The position numbers and the translations under genes were made by a program. Source: Uranotaenia lowii (lineage: Eukaryota; Arthropoda; Insecta; Diptera; Culicidae). From it: a stretch of DNA of 64,000 nucleotides. The stretch lies in assembly GCF_029784155.1 (NCBI RefSeq), contig NW_026598422.1:186001-250000 (forward strand). Reading direction: 5' to 3'. The notes beneath the pieces are model-generated. The model saw only the letters and a list, made by a program, of their open reading frames with translations. It was not told the DNA's origin and ran no database searches. Below, piece by piece: positions 24,768 to 36,539 of the stretch; position 1 is the stretch's first letter; each line of letters starts with the position of its first letter.

Positions 24768-27070
24768 CGTGCAAATGACACGTCCATGGGTGGGAGGGGG
24801 GAGGGATGGAATAAATCAGAAAATTGGTTTCTAAAACCATTTTTTTACTCATAACCATCACACAAACAAAACATTTTACTTAAGTTTACGTTTGTTACGA
24901 AACATCAGTAAACGAATGCGAATTTATATTTCTAACAAAACCAGAATTTGAAGCTCCAGACATTACAATTCGTTCGCAGAATTAGAATACATCAAGTATA
25001 ACATCAGATTTAGAAAGAGATTAAAACCGAATTCTAAAAAAAATCTTACCAATCAGAGATTAACTAAAATTTAAAATTGTTTAACAAAATGAAAAAAATC
25101 GTAAATTTTATCATATTTATTTATATTTCTTTTAATCATTTTCAATTGAAGGGTTGATTGATATACTTATCTGTATTATCTTAAACAAATAAAACTAAAA
25201 TTCTTTTTTCTATTATTTTTTAACTGGTACGAAAATGATAATCAACAAAATATGGAATTCCAAGTTTTGTTGTAAATATAAAAAGCTCAAAGACAATTTT
25301 AATTAAATTTACATTGCACATTAATATTAAACTCTTAAGTTGCAACTTCGAATCATTTTTGTACTTTTCATGAATTAAATAAAAAATCATGATCAATTCA
25401 AAAATATAACTAAAATTAATTAATATAAGTTAAACGTTCATAAATTTTCAAGCACAGTTATAGTTTGAAATTTCAGGCTCTGAATATTATGTATTTTATA
25501 AATTAAGGTTTATATTTTTCCAAGTTTACTGAATTTCGAGACAACAAAAATTTAAAGATGAAAAACAAATACAAACTTTTTATAGATATTTATTTGAAAA
25601 ATTATTTGTTCGATAATAAAATTCGGTTAAATTATTAAAAAAATTAAAAAAAAAAAATCATCAATAAAATTTGGTAAATTTATTTGAAAATTCAAATTAA
25701 ATGTTTTAAATTTCTCGGGCTTATCAGTAAAATGAGTGCTCTTTTTGGAAGAACATTTCTAGGTTATGACAATATTTTTTATCTATGAGCAACTTGTGAT
25801 TAAAATGCTGCTCACCAAATTTTACTCGCTCATATTCGATATCCTTTCATTTCTTCTAACTTTCTATCCGCCTATAACTTTCATAATTATGAAATTTTCC
25901 TACTAAATCAACGTAACTTTTACAGGTAATGTCGATAAATTAAATTCGAAACGTGATTTTGTCACAGTGACTTCAAAAAATTTTCTAAAATATGAAGATT
26001 AAAAACATAAATTTTAAGATTTTCTTTTTTAAAAACTTCCTGACAATTTCAAAAACTTATTAAAGCATTCATTTGATAACTCAAAAGTCAGATGATTGAT
26101 TTAGTAGATATTGGTATCCTGAAATTGAATATTTTGTAAGTTCTATCAGCTCTCGTTTTGGTGATATGGAAACTCCAAGTTTAAAAAATGAATCAGTTTT
26201 GAGTAAAATCATTCATTTATAGCTGATGAGCTCAAAAATCCACATGAAACAATAAAAGTGTTTCTAAATTTGTTTACTAAACTTTACTCAATCATGAAAA
26301 AATAATGTGATAGTGATGATGATGAAGATTGATTTAAAAAAAATTAATTCTACAGTTTAAAAAAAATTTCGAATGACAAGTATTTCACGACTGAAGAAAG
26401 TTTTTAAAAACGAAAGTTTAGTTTCATTTTACAAATTTGTTGTTATTTGCTAAACGATATGATTTTTGCTTTTTTGAATATCTGAAATTCAATGTATTTA
26501 AAACTTCTTTGAAAATTCGTCAAAAGTAAAACAAAACCAATATATAAAACTTCTAAAACTTTTTCACGGTCAAAATTACTTGTGGTCTTGTGGAAAAATG
26601 ATAAGCACATTGATTTCAAAAATATTTATTTATGTTTAAAAGTTTTGACTGAAAAATGCAGAATATTCTTCAACAATTTTCAACCTATTTTTAAAATTTA
26701 CTCTTGAATTCATCTTACCCCAGAAAAATGTTAATTTTGCGACCTGTAGTAATTTGTCAAAATCCATTTCAATTTGGGATTTTAGGATTTAGAAACACAA
26801 AAACACAAAATAAAATTAAAGCTGAAATTGGTTTCTTGAAGAATATTTCATATCAGCATGAAACTTGTAATTATTATCATTATTTATTTAATTAAGGACA
26901 TTTTACCAACTTTTGGCATAGGATGAAACTTGTAATGATATAAACGATTCAAATCAATTTTTTAGACAAGGTAGGGTTTATGACACACAGATTGGAGTTT
27001 TAGTAAGGTTTATCAAATTGAAAATTTAAATGGAGCATTATAAACAAGTTTCAATTCTTGGACGTCATAG
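24768..27070 (-). repeat. Dispersed AT-rich repeat family, copy C left part (inverted)
   Basis: Starts with the G-rich motif 24768-24810 (gggtgggagggggga). Proceeding rightward it shows the reverse complement of copy A: 24840-25030 against 4240-4410, 25440-25510 against 2625-2700, and 26740-26880 against 1290-1400. No coding sequence. It abuts the TA-flanked hairpin element at 27075. Confidence 0.5.
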
Positions 27071-27909
27071 ATTACACTAGTTTACAAAATTCAAAAAAAA
27101 ACGTGAACTTGATTAACTGACAAACATTTTTAATGTAAAATCGGACGCTGAATCCGAAAATGAAATTCAAAAAAATCCCAGTAGAACCGTTTTTGAGTTA
27201 TGCTCCAAATATGAAATTTCGGAAAAATTAAAAAAGTTCTTGTACTTAGATTGAAAAATCTCGGACGGCATAACAGTAATTTGAAATCCTTCTTTTGTAT
27301 ATTGAAGGAAAATAAATTTTCAATCCATCATCTGAACACTGTTTTCGCGTTTGACCAATAATTTTGTTGATATTAGTGACTTTATAAGAAACAAAAAATA
27401 ATAAAAAAAACGCATTTTTTAAGAGAAAATTTTGTTTCAACAAAAGTTGTAGACTCGATGGTAGCATTTAAAAAATCTGATTTTTTTTCACTTAAATGTT
27501 AATTTAAAACAAAGATTTCAAGTGGTTATTTATCAAAATCGGTTGAAAATTGAAGAAGTTATGGCTACTTTACCATAACTGAAATTTTTGGAGTTTTTCA
27601 AAATTGAACGAACCGCAGTACACTTATCATCGTATAGGAAGAATAACACAGGGTAAATCTCTAATTTTTAGGTATTTTGCCCGGAAGGAACGAAAAATAC
27701 TGGTTTTTCATCAAAAACTTCTTTCATCACTAGTTGGTTGTTTTTTATGGTTAGTTTCCTAAAATCCTAAATTGAGACAAATATTTCATCCGAAGGCAGT
27801 CATGGTCAAGACGCGGACGCGAGCAGACGCTTTCAGTGTAGCTCTCCGACAATTTATCGACTATCTCTTTTTATTAAATAACGGAAACTATCTCGGATAG
27901 TTAGTGAAA

Positions 27910-28959
27910 ATGGACAAAACGCGTAAAAACACAGTGAAAATCGTATTTGCGACCGCAGCAAAAGTGCCAGCGCATTTGGATGTTCTCAAGTTTTCTATGA
28001 ACATCTTGAAGTTACCAGCAACATGTGTCCACTCAATTTATAAGGATGAGAACGATCATTGCTTCTTCATCAAGTTTCTTGATGAAATCGGCTTCAATCA
28101 GTTTGTGGCAAACATGGCGGAAGAATACGTTTTTAAATATGGTGATGGACAGACTGTTAACGTAAAAATAGAACTAGCAAATCGTATCTTCAGGTATGTT
28201 CGTATTTTTAATCTCCCCCCGGAAACCGAAGATAGAGAGATCTCTGCCGTGCTCAGTAAATTCGGAATTATTAGACAACACGTCCGAGAGCGGTACCCTC
28301 TGGAATATGGATATGCGGTATTCAGTGGAATAAGAGGAGTCCATATAGAAATCACGAAAGAAATCCCCGCAAACCTCTTCATTGGCCATTTCAAAGCTCG
28401 TCTTTATTATGACGGCCTGAAAAACAAATGTTTCCATTGTAACAAAGAAGGTCATATGAAAGCAGACTGTCCGAGACTACAAAACGTTCAAGGCCGTTTG
28501 GATAATGCGAGAAATATATCACCGTCAGCATCGCTTGGGAAAGAAGGAACGTATAGGAACATTGTTGCCGCCGCCGTTGCTAATAATAATCGTCATGAAA
28601 CTCAGCCGCCTCTGTCCTTCACTGCCCTACCTGTTAAAAACTCCAGAATCGCTTCGAACCCGAGTACGAGCAGTGAAGATATGCCGAAGGATAAAACGAC
28701 AATCGAGATGCCAGCATCGTCAACAGATAAAAGCCCCGAGGTGGTAGCGAATACAGACGAACGAGAGGACCCGAATGACGACGCAAACTTCGTGCTCGTT
28801 ACGAAGAAACGAGATAGGATTCCACAATCAACTTCGGAAAGCAGTCCCGAACCGGATGGTACGACGCGTGGTAGATCGATTTTTAAGAAACCGAACCTTC
28901 GCAGCTCTAAGGGATCGCGCTCGCGATCCCGGACGAGATCGCGCCACGGCGACAGGTAG
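27910..28959 (+). CDS. LINE ORF1 RNA-binding protein with CCHC zinc knuckle
   Basis: 349 codons from the first ATG (27910) in context gaaaATGG; a GTG two codons earlier is not used. Residues about 95-150 (RYVRIFNLPPETEDREISAV, then LEYGYAVF) look like an RRM-type fold. Residues 174-187 form one CCHC knuckle (C174, C177, H182, C187: CFHCNKEGHMKADC). The C-terminal third is low-complexity and charged, ending in an SR-rich tail (SRSRSRTRSRHGDR). ORF1 proteins of LINEs coat the element RNA and escort it to the nucleus. The frame is intact, unlike ORF2, which points to a fairly recent insertion. Confidence 0.85.
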   Translation: MDKTRKNTVKIVFATAAKVPAHLDVLKFSMNILKLPATCVHSIYKDENDHCFFIKFLDEIGFNQFVANMAEEYVFKYGDGQTVNVKIELANRIFRYVRIFNLPPETEDREISAVLSKFGIIRQHVRERYPLEYGYAVFSGIRGVHIEITKEIPANLFIGHFKARLYYDGLKNKCFHCNKEGHMKADCPRLQNVQGRLDNARNISPSASLGKEGTYRNIVAAAVANNNRHETQPPLSFTALPVKNSRIASNPSTSSEDMPKDKTTIEMPASSTDKSPEVVANTDEREDPNDDANFVLVTKKRDRIPQSTSESSPEPDGTTRGRSIFKKPNLRSSKGSRSRSRTRSRHGDR

Positions 28960-29205
28960 ATGGACACGGTAAGCCATGAGTTGGATAATTTCCGAATAAA
29001 GATTGTGTTGTTGTTGTTTTTTTTTTTTTGCTTTTTGGAACTGTTAATATGTACTATGTTAAATTTTATGCGTATTGTAAATTTTCTTCCTGAAAGGAGA
29101 GTAGGAGAGATGTTCAAAAAAATTTGTTACTATTGCTTTATCGGTCGGTTCGTGGATGAAGTTTTTTAAGGTTTTAAATTCTTTTCTGGAACAGTAATTT
29201 GAAAG

Positions 29206-32200
29206 ATGTCATTCATTCGAAAAATAGCCTCTGCAAATTTAAACGCTATAAATTCGGATATCAAAAAGTCGTTGCTAAGAGATTTTATTTGGAATAACGA
29301 TTTGGACATCATATTTGTGCAGGAGTTGTCTTTCGAAGATTTTTCTTTTGTGCCCACTCATTTTGCCCTCGTCAACATCAGTTTAGATAGAAAAGGAACC
29401 GGAATATTATTGCGGAATAATATCGTTTTCTCAAATGTACTGTTTAGCTGTGATGGACGAATATCATCCGTCCGCATTGATTCAATAAATTTTGTCAATG
29501 TCTATGCACATTCTGGGAGTAACTACAAAAAGGAGAGAGATAATTTATTTCAACGAGATGTTGTCAATCATTTAGCTTTTGGTTTAGAAAACGTGGTAAT
29601 CGGTGATTTTAACTGCATTTTGAATCCTGAAGATATGACAGGAACTATTAAAAATTATTGCAATGGACTTTTGAATCTCATTAATAGCTATCGTTTCAAA
29701 GATGTTGAAAAAGAAATTTTGAAGTCTAGGGTTAACTACACTTTTGTTCGAGGATTGGTAAAATCCCGTTTAGATCGCGCATACGCTTCTGATATGATGA
29801 TAAAAAATATGACTGACTTTAAAACTATACCACTAGCTTTTTCGGATCATTATAGCATAACCTTTAAACTTAAAATTTTTGATCAATCAAGTATAGTTTA
29901 TACCGGTCGAGGTTACTGGAAATTAAACTCGTATTTTTTTAAAGACGATGAACTTTCGAATCAATTTATAACACTTATTTCAAACCTTAAACAAAGAAAC
30001 TCATATTTAAATTTCAACTTTTGGTGGAATAATGATTTTAAAAATAACGTTAAAAAATTTTTTAGAAATGCAAGTTACCAGAGAAATCTACAAATAACAC
30101 GTGAAAAATCTTTTTACTATAAATGCCTGTTTGAATTGATGGAAAAACAAAAGTCGAATGAAATAGTAAACGAAGAAATAGCCATCGTTAAAAGCAAACT
30201 AATGGAAATTGAGCAGCAAAATTTGGAATTTTACAGACACAATTTTAAGCCATCATCCTTATTGGAAGATGAGAAAATGAGTTTATACCAAATTTCAACT
30301 AAACTGAAACAAATAACTTCTTCGAAACTAATATCTCTTCGTATTGATGAACGTTTAGTTACAGATACAGTTTCTTTAAAAACAACAATTGAAGATTACT
30401 TTACAAATATTTTCCAAAAATCTGATACCAATTCGAATAACGATAATGAAATCCTCTCTTATTTGAACAAAAGACTTAATAGAGAAGAAAAGCAAAACCT
30501 TGTATGTAAGACCTATAGAAATAGATGAAATATATAACGTGCTCAATAATGCCTCTAAAAATACCGCTCCTGGACCTGATGGCCTTAGTTATAGTTTCTT
30601 TAAAGAATATTTTAACATTCTTAAAAATGATATGGTGAAATTGTATAATATGTATCTTACCAGTAATGAATACCCACCTGGATTATTTACCGCAGGAATT
30701 ATTGCTTTGTTACCGAAAAAAGGTAATTGTCATGAGTTAAAAAATCGAAGACCCATCAGTATGCTTAACACTGATTACAAAATTTTTACAAAAATCCTTT
30801 GGATAAGATTACAACCGCTCTTAAGCAAGTTGATAGGTCCAGGTCAAACAGCAAGCCTTATAGAAAGCTCTTGTATACAAAATCTAAAAGCGATCAGAAA
30901 TATTTTATTACAATCCCAACGATCAAAAAGTTTCAAGTGTTTGCTTTTAAGTTAAGATCTTGAAAAAGCTTTCGATCGCGTCGATCATTGTTTTTTATGG
31001 CGGATTCTAGAAAAATTTGACTTTCCTATTCAGTTTATCAATTGTATCCAGCGACTTGAATTGAATGCCACACCAAAAGTACTTTTCAACGGATTTCTAA
31101 CAGATGCTATTCCAATTAAATCTTCAGTTAGACAAGGATGTCCTTTGAGCATGGCGCTCTTTTGCTTGTACATAGAACCCCTAATAAGAATGTTACATGA
31201 GTCTATTAAAGGATGTTTAATAGATAATTGCTTTGTAAAAGTTATGGCTTACGCTGATGACATTACGCTGTTCATCCGGAATAATTTAGAATTTGATAAA
31301 GCTTTAGAACACATAAACTATTTCAGCATATATGCTAAGATAAAAATAAATATTAATAAATCACAATTCATGCGATTTAAAAACTGTGTTTCAGGACCTC
31401 ATTTGATCAAAGAAGTAGAAAACATGAAAATACTTGGCGTTTCTGTTAACATAACTTTTCGTAGCACTGTAGAACATTGTTATACAGACTTGTTAAAAAA
31501 TTTAAATTTCTCGATTTCTCTACACAGTAAACGTAATCTTAATTTAGTACAAAAAATTTTTATTTTAAATACTTATATTTTATCAAAAATTTGGTATGTC
31601 GCTCAAATATTTCCACCAGAAAATAAACACATTGCAAGAATCAGACAAATGTGCTGTAATTTTATTTGGAAAGGATTCATATACAAAGTTTCGAAACAAC
31701 AATTATACCTTCCTACTTACAAAGGCGGTTTATCCTTACAGGACGTTGAAATAAAAGCTAAAAGTCTTTTTATAAAAAACATTTTATTTAAAAGTAAATT
31801 CTCAGAACCAAGTGATGATGCATTTATGTTAAATCAAATCACTAATCAAAATCTGACAAGAAACGCTCGAGAATGGATATCTGTTGCTTTAACTTTAAAA
31901 CCTTCTACCCACCTCTTTACATCAAAATTATTTTATGATCATTTTTTAAATGAGATGAATATAATTCCGCGAGTTGTAAATGAGTTTCCCAATATGATGT
32001 GGACTAATATGTATGATAATTTTGCGAAAAACTGCATATCTAGTGAAGGCAAAACTGTACTTTTTAAGGTGTTCAATGACTTAGTCCCAACTAATAGTAA
32101 ATTATTCAGTCATAAAATAGGAAGAATTAGTTCCCCGAAATGTCTTTGTGGTGATTTAGACTCAATCAAGCATAGAATAAACCAATCTCAACCAGCCAAA

Positions 32201-32476
32201 GTCATTTGGAATTTCATATCAGACATCATCCGAAATCGAATGAAAATTTACATAATGGATCCAGAAGTCTTGATATCATCTGTTATTGGAGAAAAAAATT
32301 GCAAGCTGAAGGCTGCCCTGTGGTTAGTAGTAGAAGCGATGTGTTTTAATTTAAATAACCATAGTAGAAATGACATCAATCGAATACGAGATTTCCAGAA
32401 ACGAATTCGCGAAAAACGTTGGAACAGTAGAGTTATCTTTGAAAAACATTTCAAAAATTTTGTGAACATCTGTTGA
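29206..32476 (+). pseudogene. LINE ORF2 endonuclease-reverse transcriptase, two lesions
   Basis: From ATG 29206: EEP endonuclease (N11, E40, GDFN 133-136, D190 and SDH 213-215 are all present), linker, then reverse transcriptase. A one-base frame change occurs near 30498-30525 (plus frame 1 to frame 2). A single TAA at 30953-30955 interrupts the frame just before the first RT aspartate motif (EKAFDRVDH). Downstream RT motifs are SSVRQGCPLSMALFC and YADD (31250-31261). The C terminus has a CLCG..H cysteine-rich stretch common in L1/Tx1 ORF2. Catalytic residues are otherwise retained, so only two changes separate it from an open frame. As it stands it is inactive. Confidence 0.88.
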
Positions 32477-33911
32477 AATAGCTTATCAAAAAGGACAGGG
32501 TTTGTTTTTTTTTTTGTCTTTTGCAATATTTGTTATTGTTACATACGTGCATACATATTAAATGTAGAGATTTGTATAAATGTAGGTAGATAATAGTTTA
32601 AGTTTTGTTTGTAATAAAAGGATTCAAATAAACGGAAAAAAAGGAAAAAAAAAAGACTGTAACTCGATTGGATTTGAAACAGAAAAGTTATTGCGGTTCA
32701 AAGATTGTATTTCGGTCGAAAATTCTCGTGGAAAACTCAATGCGTAAAAAGTACTCATTGCGTGTTGGACAAAATTTGAGGCCTTTGAACTGCAATAACT
32801 TTTTTACTTCAAGTCCAATCGTGTTGCAGTCTTGGGGTGAAATGTTTGTCTCAATTTAGACTTTAAGAAAATCAAAAATAAAAAACAACCAGCTAGTGAT
32901 GAAATAAGTTATTGATGAAAAACCAGTATTTTTCGTTCCTTCCGGGCAAAATACCTCAAAACTTTATTCACATTTGAGACTCAAGCAACCCTTCCCTATG
33001 GTCAGATCTTCCTGAAACTTGGCATGTGACCTTCTGATAAGCTAATAAATAATTTTGACTTGGAGCGAGTGAGATTTACCCTGTGTTATTCTTCCTATAC
33101 TATGATAAGTGTACTGCGGTTCGTTCAATTTTGAAAAACTACAAAAAATACTATTATGGTAAAGTAGCCATAACTTCTTCAATTTTCAACCGATTTTGAT
33201 AAATAACCACTTGAAATCTTTGTTTTAAATTAACATTTAAGAAAAAAAATCAAATTTTTTAAATGCTACCATCGAGTCTACAACTTTCGTTAAAACAAAA
33301 TTTTCTCTAAAAAATGCGTTTTTTTATTATTTTTTATTTCTCTAAAGTCACTTATATCAACAAAATTGTTGGTCAAACGCGAAAACAGTGTTCAGATGAT
33401 CGATTGGAAATTTATTTTCCTTCAATATACAAAAGAGGGATTTCAAATTACTGTTATGCCGTCCGAGATTTTTAAATCTAAGTACAAGAACTTTTTTAAT
33501 TTTTCCGAAATTTCATATTTGGAGAATAACTCAAAAACGGTTCTACTGAAATTTTTTTGAATTTCATTTTCGGATTCAGCGCCTGATTTCACATTAGAAA
33601 TGACCTCCAGTTTATTGAGTTCAAAAATGCTGTAAACTAGTGTAATTTTTTCAATTTCAATTTTTTTTAAATTTATGATTAATTTCTTTCCTGATCTGAA
33701 ATTTGTTTTAGAATTCGGATTTAATTTCTTTTTTTTTTTGTTAATTCGAGTTAAAATTAAAGTATTTTATTTCTAAGATGATTACGTCCGAAGCTTAAAA
33801 TTCTGGTTTTCTTGGAATTTTTAATTCGTTTTCGTTTTATGGGGTTTCGGAAATATTTGTGTCTAATTTGTAAACTTGGTTGCTTGAATTTTTTCTTCAA
33901 TATATTTTTTT

Positions 33912-35250
33912 AAAGTTTATTTATTTATTTATTTATTTATTGATCTTTATTCATGTAACATAAGATCTCAGATCTTTTAATGCGTTACAATATGGTAGAT
34001 TCACTTGTATAAACTACAAACAAAGTTTCTAAAAGTGTGCCGTTTTTAAATATATAAATACATATCTATTTTTCTCTTAACCTCTTGAACTGTTCAGTTT
34101 TGCCAACAAACTCTCTCTGAATCCCTTTTTATGCTTAAGATTTTTAATTTCAAAGGGTAATTGGTTCCAGTAAACGATACCTCTCACAACAAACGAGTTA
34201 CTATAGTAAGATGAGCTATGGTATGGGACAATGTAACTGTTAGTACGTAAACTTCGAAGCGGGACGAGCATTGAGTATAAATAAGACGGTTTTTTACAGT
34301 TAATAATATTATGCATTACTATGCACGATCGATAGACGAAAAAATTTTTAAATTCACAACCAAGAAGAAATTTCTGAAGATGCGTTACCCTAGAATATCG
34401 TGACAGTCTGAAAACGTACCGAACACAGGCGTTCAATGCAACTTTAAGTCGGTCGAGAAATAATATTTGAATATTGGAAGCAATAAATCCACCGTACATA
34501 AAATGAGGGAGAATGAAAGTTTTAAACAGCTTTATCTTGGTTGAAATATCTAAGTGTCGCGTGTTGATATTTAGAAGTTTTAAGGATGCATATATTTTTG
34601 AACACTGATATCTGATGTGCATGCCCCAATTGAGGTTATTATCAAAAATTACACCCAAGCTATTGATTTTATCTACAAATTCTAGTTTTTCATTATTTAA
34701 GAATAATTGGGGAGGTGTAAGAGCATATTTGAGACGAGAAATAAATAGAACTTGAGTTTTAGAAGTATTTATTGGTAAACTATTAGTATTCGATCAGCGA
34801 TGAATTTCGAATAAATCATTGTTTACTCTACTTGCAACTTCAATAGGGTCAAAGTTGCCGTAGCTGCAAAAATATAATTGAACATCGTCAGCGAAAAGAT
34901 GAGGGGTACAATATTTCAAAACATTTGGTAAATTGTTGATAAATAAAGAAAATAAAATAGTCCCTAAAACGGAGCACTGTGGAACGCCTGACTTGATGTT
35001 CTCAAAGCCCGATAAAGAACCATCTACAAATACCACCTGCTTCCTTAGAATGAGATATGATTTAATTAAATTAGCAGCTGATGTGCCGAACGAAAAATCA
35101 CTTATAAGTTTGTTAAACAACTTTGCATGCGACGCTCGGTCGAAAGCTTTAGCAAAATCAATTAATAGTAAAACTACAACTCCCTTTCTATCAATACATT
35201 TAGCTATGTCGTCGTGTACTTTAATCAGAGCCGTTTTGTATGATAGTCAT
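33912..35250 (-). mobile_element. 5'-truncated CR1/L2-like LINE
   Basis: Minus-strand fragment. Its 3' tail is a tetranucleotide run (tttatt at about 33916-33941), typical of CR1/L2-group elements. It starts abruptly near 35250 inside the reverse transcriptase, so it is a 5' truncation, and it sits inside the AT-rich repeat. Confidence 0.8.
34077..35250 (-). pseudogene. Reverse transcriptase C-terminal half of the CR1/L2-like LINE
   Basis: Read on the minus strand: LLIDFAKAFDRASHAKLF, then SGVPQCSVLGTILFSLF (G-S changed to C-S), LFADDVQLYF (catalytic ADD kept), then the thumb region SLGVIFDNNLNWGMHI. The C terminus contains YWNQLPFEIKNLKHKKGF, ending at 34077. One in-frame TGA after EIHR (near 34797) replaces an expected Trp. 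Upstream RT, endonuclease and ORF1 are missing. Tail motif and C terminus point to the CR1/L2 group; the exact clade is uncertain. Confidence 0.83.
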
Positions 35251-35384
35251 TAGTAATAAAATGGTTTTATGAATCTTTTTTTTTGTTTACTGGGTATTTT
35301 TGGTATTGTTATTATTTCTAGCTAAATTTGAATTTTCAAACCCCTCCCCCCTTCCCCCATGGACGGAACCTTCGCATGGTCCTG

Positions 35385-35960
35385 GAAGATAGAATCAAGT
35401 ATCCCCATTTTTCCCCTACTTATTATTTTTTTTAAAGAAAGAATTGGCAATTTAGCGCCATCTTTTGAAACATTTGAAGTGATCGTAAAAAACAGACACA
35501 ATAGAGTTTTGGGAATCAAAATCTGCAAATTTTATTGGTTGTTTGTTACTCTATTTTAAATATTATGTTACTTTGTAAAATAATTTTTTTATGTCTTTGA
35601 GAACTCATATCAACTATACAAAGAGTGAATCCAATGACGCAAATGCCACAAGTGTCACTAATAAAACTTAGTAATAATTAATGAGTGAACATTTCCATAA
35701 TTTATTCATGCCATCTGTGTTATCATTCAAAACAATGGTTGATTGTTCTAAGTTTATCATTTATTGTTTTTATTTGTTTAAGTTACTTTTAAAACAATAA
35801 AGAGATAATTCATGCTTCTGTTTGTACAAGTTTTTGAAAGACAAACCCCCTCACACATAATTCATAGTGATTAAGTAAGCCAACATTCACAAGGGCCATT
35901 ATAGTCTGTCAATCAAAGTAATGCAGCATCATTTTCAAACCAGATTAACCAACAGCTGAA
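35385..35960. other. AT-rich spacer upstream of chitin-binding gene 2
   Basis: No gene is recognised. The last 60-70 bases (from 'gtctgtcaatcaaagtaatg', 35906) are similar to the upstream region of gene 1 and belong to the duplicated promoter. Confidence 0.6.
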
Positions 35961-35975
35961 CACAGCTTAGAGTGG

Positions 35976-35983
35976 TATAAAAA
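35976..35983 (+). promoter_or_regulatory. TATA box of chitin-binding gene 2
   Basis: TATAAAAA followed by aggtttgctcgatacagtga. The text is shared with gene 1 (aggtttgttcgattcagtga), with an initiator-like CAGT at 35997-36000. The 5' UTR here is longer than in gene 1 by about 20 bases. Confidence 0.75.
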
Positions 35984-36051
35984 GGTTTGCTCGATACAGT
36001 GAGAGTACGTTTTGAAACTGATTCTTCAAACTATCAAGTTATAACCTAAAA

Positions 36052-36327
36052 ATGCAGCTTGTGACAATCCTTGTAGTTGTTCTGGGGACCATCGTTGGAT
36101 TTGCCTCCGCAGGAAAGGGTTCACGCTGTCCAGAAGATGGATCATTTGCTCTCACCAGTCATCCATCGGAATGTAACAAATTTATTGCGTGCGATCCACC
36201 CTCCCATGGAACGGAAATGACCTGCCCTCAAGGTTTGTGGTTCAACGGTGAAACTAAGAGTTGCGACTTTAAGGAAGATTCAGGATGTACTAAGTTCAGA
36301 TGGATTTGTGAACATCTTGATGATTGA
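36052..36327 (+). CDS. Secreted single-domain chitin-binding protein (peritrophin-A/CBM14), gene 2
   Basis: 91 residues with a signal peptide of about 20 residues (MQLVTILVVVLGTIVGFASA) and one CBM14 domain, six cysteines spaced 14-5-10-12-7. It is closely related to gene 1: both have GKGS after the signal peptide and GTEMTCP in the domain. The C-terminal tail differs (KFRWICEHLDD) and adds a seventh cysteine outside the domain. The ATG at 36052 is in context aaaATGC and is the first in frame. No intron or lesion is visible. The role is inferred as extracellular chitin binding in gut lining or cuticle. The shared promoter and coding start show duplication with gene 1, although about 22 kb of mobile DNA now lies between them. 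Confidence 0.88.
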   Translation: MQLVTILVVVLGTIVGFASAGKGSRCPEDGSFALTSHPSECNKFIACDPPSHGTEMTCPQGLWFNGETKSCDFKEDSGCTKFRWICEHLDD

Positions 36328-36539
36328 TGGGCAATTTTATAAATACAATCCGTCAGAAACGAATCATCGCGAGGAAATATCTTCTTCAAAATTTTACTTC
36401 CAACCTTGTGACAAAAGAAATACGAATGATTGAATAACAGAGCATACTTCAACTTTTTTTGAATCTTAAAAAAATCTGATGACATGAATTCTGTGGAAAA
36501 TTTCAGAGTCTTCAAAACATTATTTTCCTATTTCGCAAT

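Larger units (their letters stand above)
27792..32654 (+). mobile_element. L1/Tx1-group non-LTR retrotransposon, nearly full length
   Basis: A two-ORF LINE: a zinc-knuckle ORF1 (27910-28959), a 246-base intergenic region, then an endonuclease plus reverse transcriptase ORF2 (29206-32476), a short 3' UTR with aataaa-type text near 32625 and an a-rich end (32636-32654). RT text such as RRPISMLNTDYKIFTK and MAYADDITLF places it with L1/Tx1 rather than Jockey or RTE. It lies inside the left arm of the TA-flanked hairpin. By comparison with the right arm, no target duplication is visible at the junctions. The 5' end near 27792 is set by that comparison. Confidence 0.88.
27075..33642. mobile_element. 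Long-hairpin TA-flanked element split by a LINE
   Basis: Termini CACTAGTTTAC (27075) and GTAAACTAGTG (to 33642) are flanked by TA on both sides (27073-27074, 33643-33644). The inverted repeat is very long: 27075 to about 27791 on the left pairs with about 32830-33642 on the right. Both contain 'acggcataacagtaatttga' or its complement, and 'ttcgttccttccgggcaaaa' or its complement. The right arm has about 120 extra bases (about 32963-33085). The left arm continues after the LINE at 32655. Without the LINE the element would be about 1.7 kb. No transposase; TA flanks suggest a Tc1/mariner-type MITE. Confidence 0.8.
33645..35380 (+). repeat. Dispersed AT-rich repeat family, copy C right part
   Basis: 33690-33870 matches 4240-4410 (shared 'gtccgaagctt', 'aaattctgg' and so on) and, reversed, 24840-25030. 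After the inserted LINE relic the text resumes at about 35255 ('tttttggtattgttattatt' also at 4577-4596) and ends in the C-rich motif 35340-35361. Together with 24768-27070 it brackets the hairpin element in inverted orientation. Confidence 0.5.
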
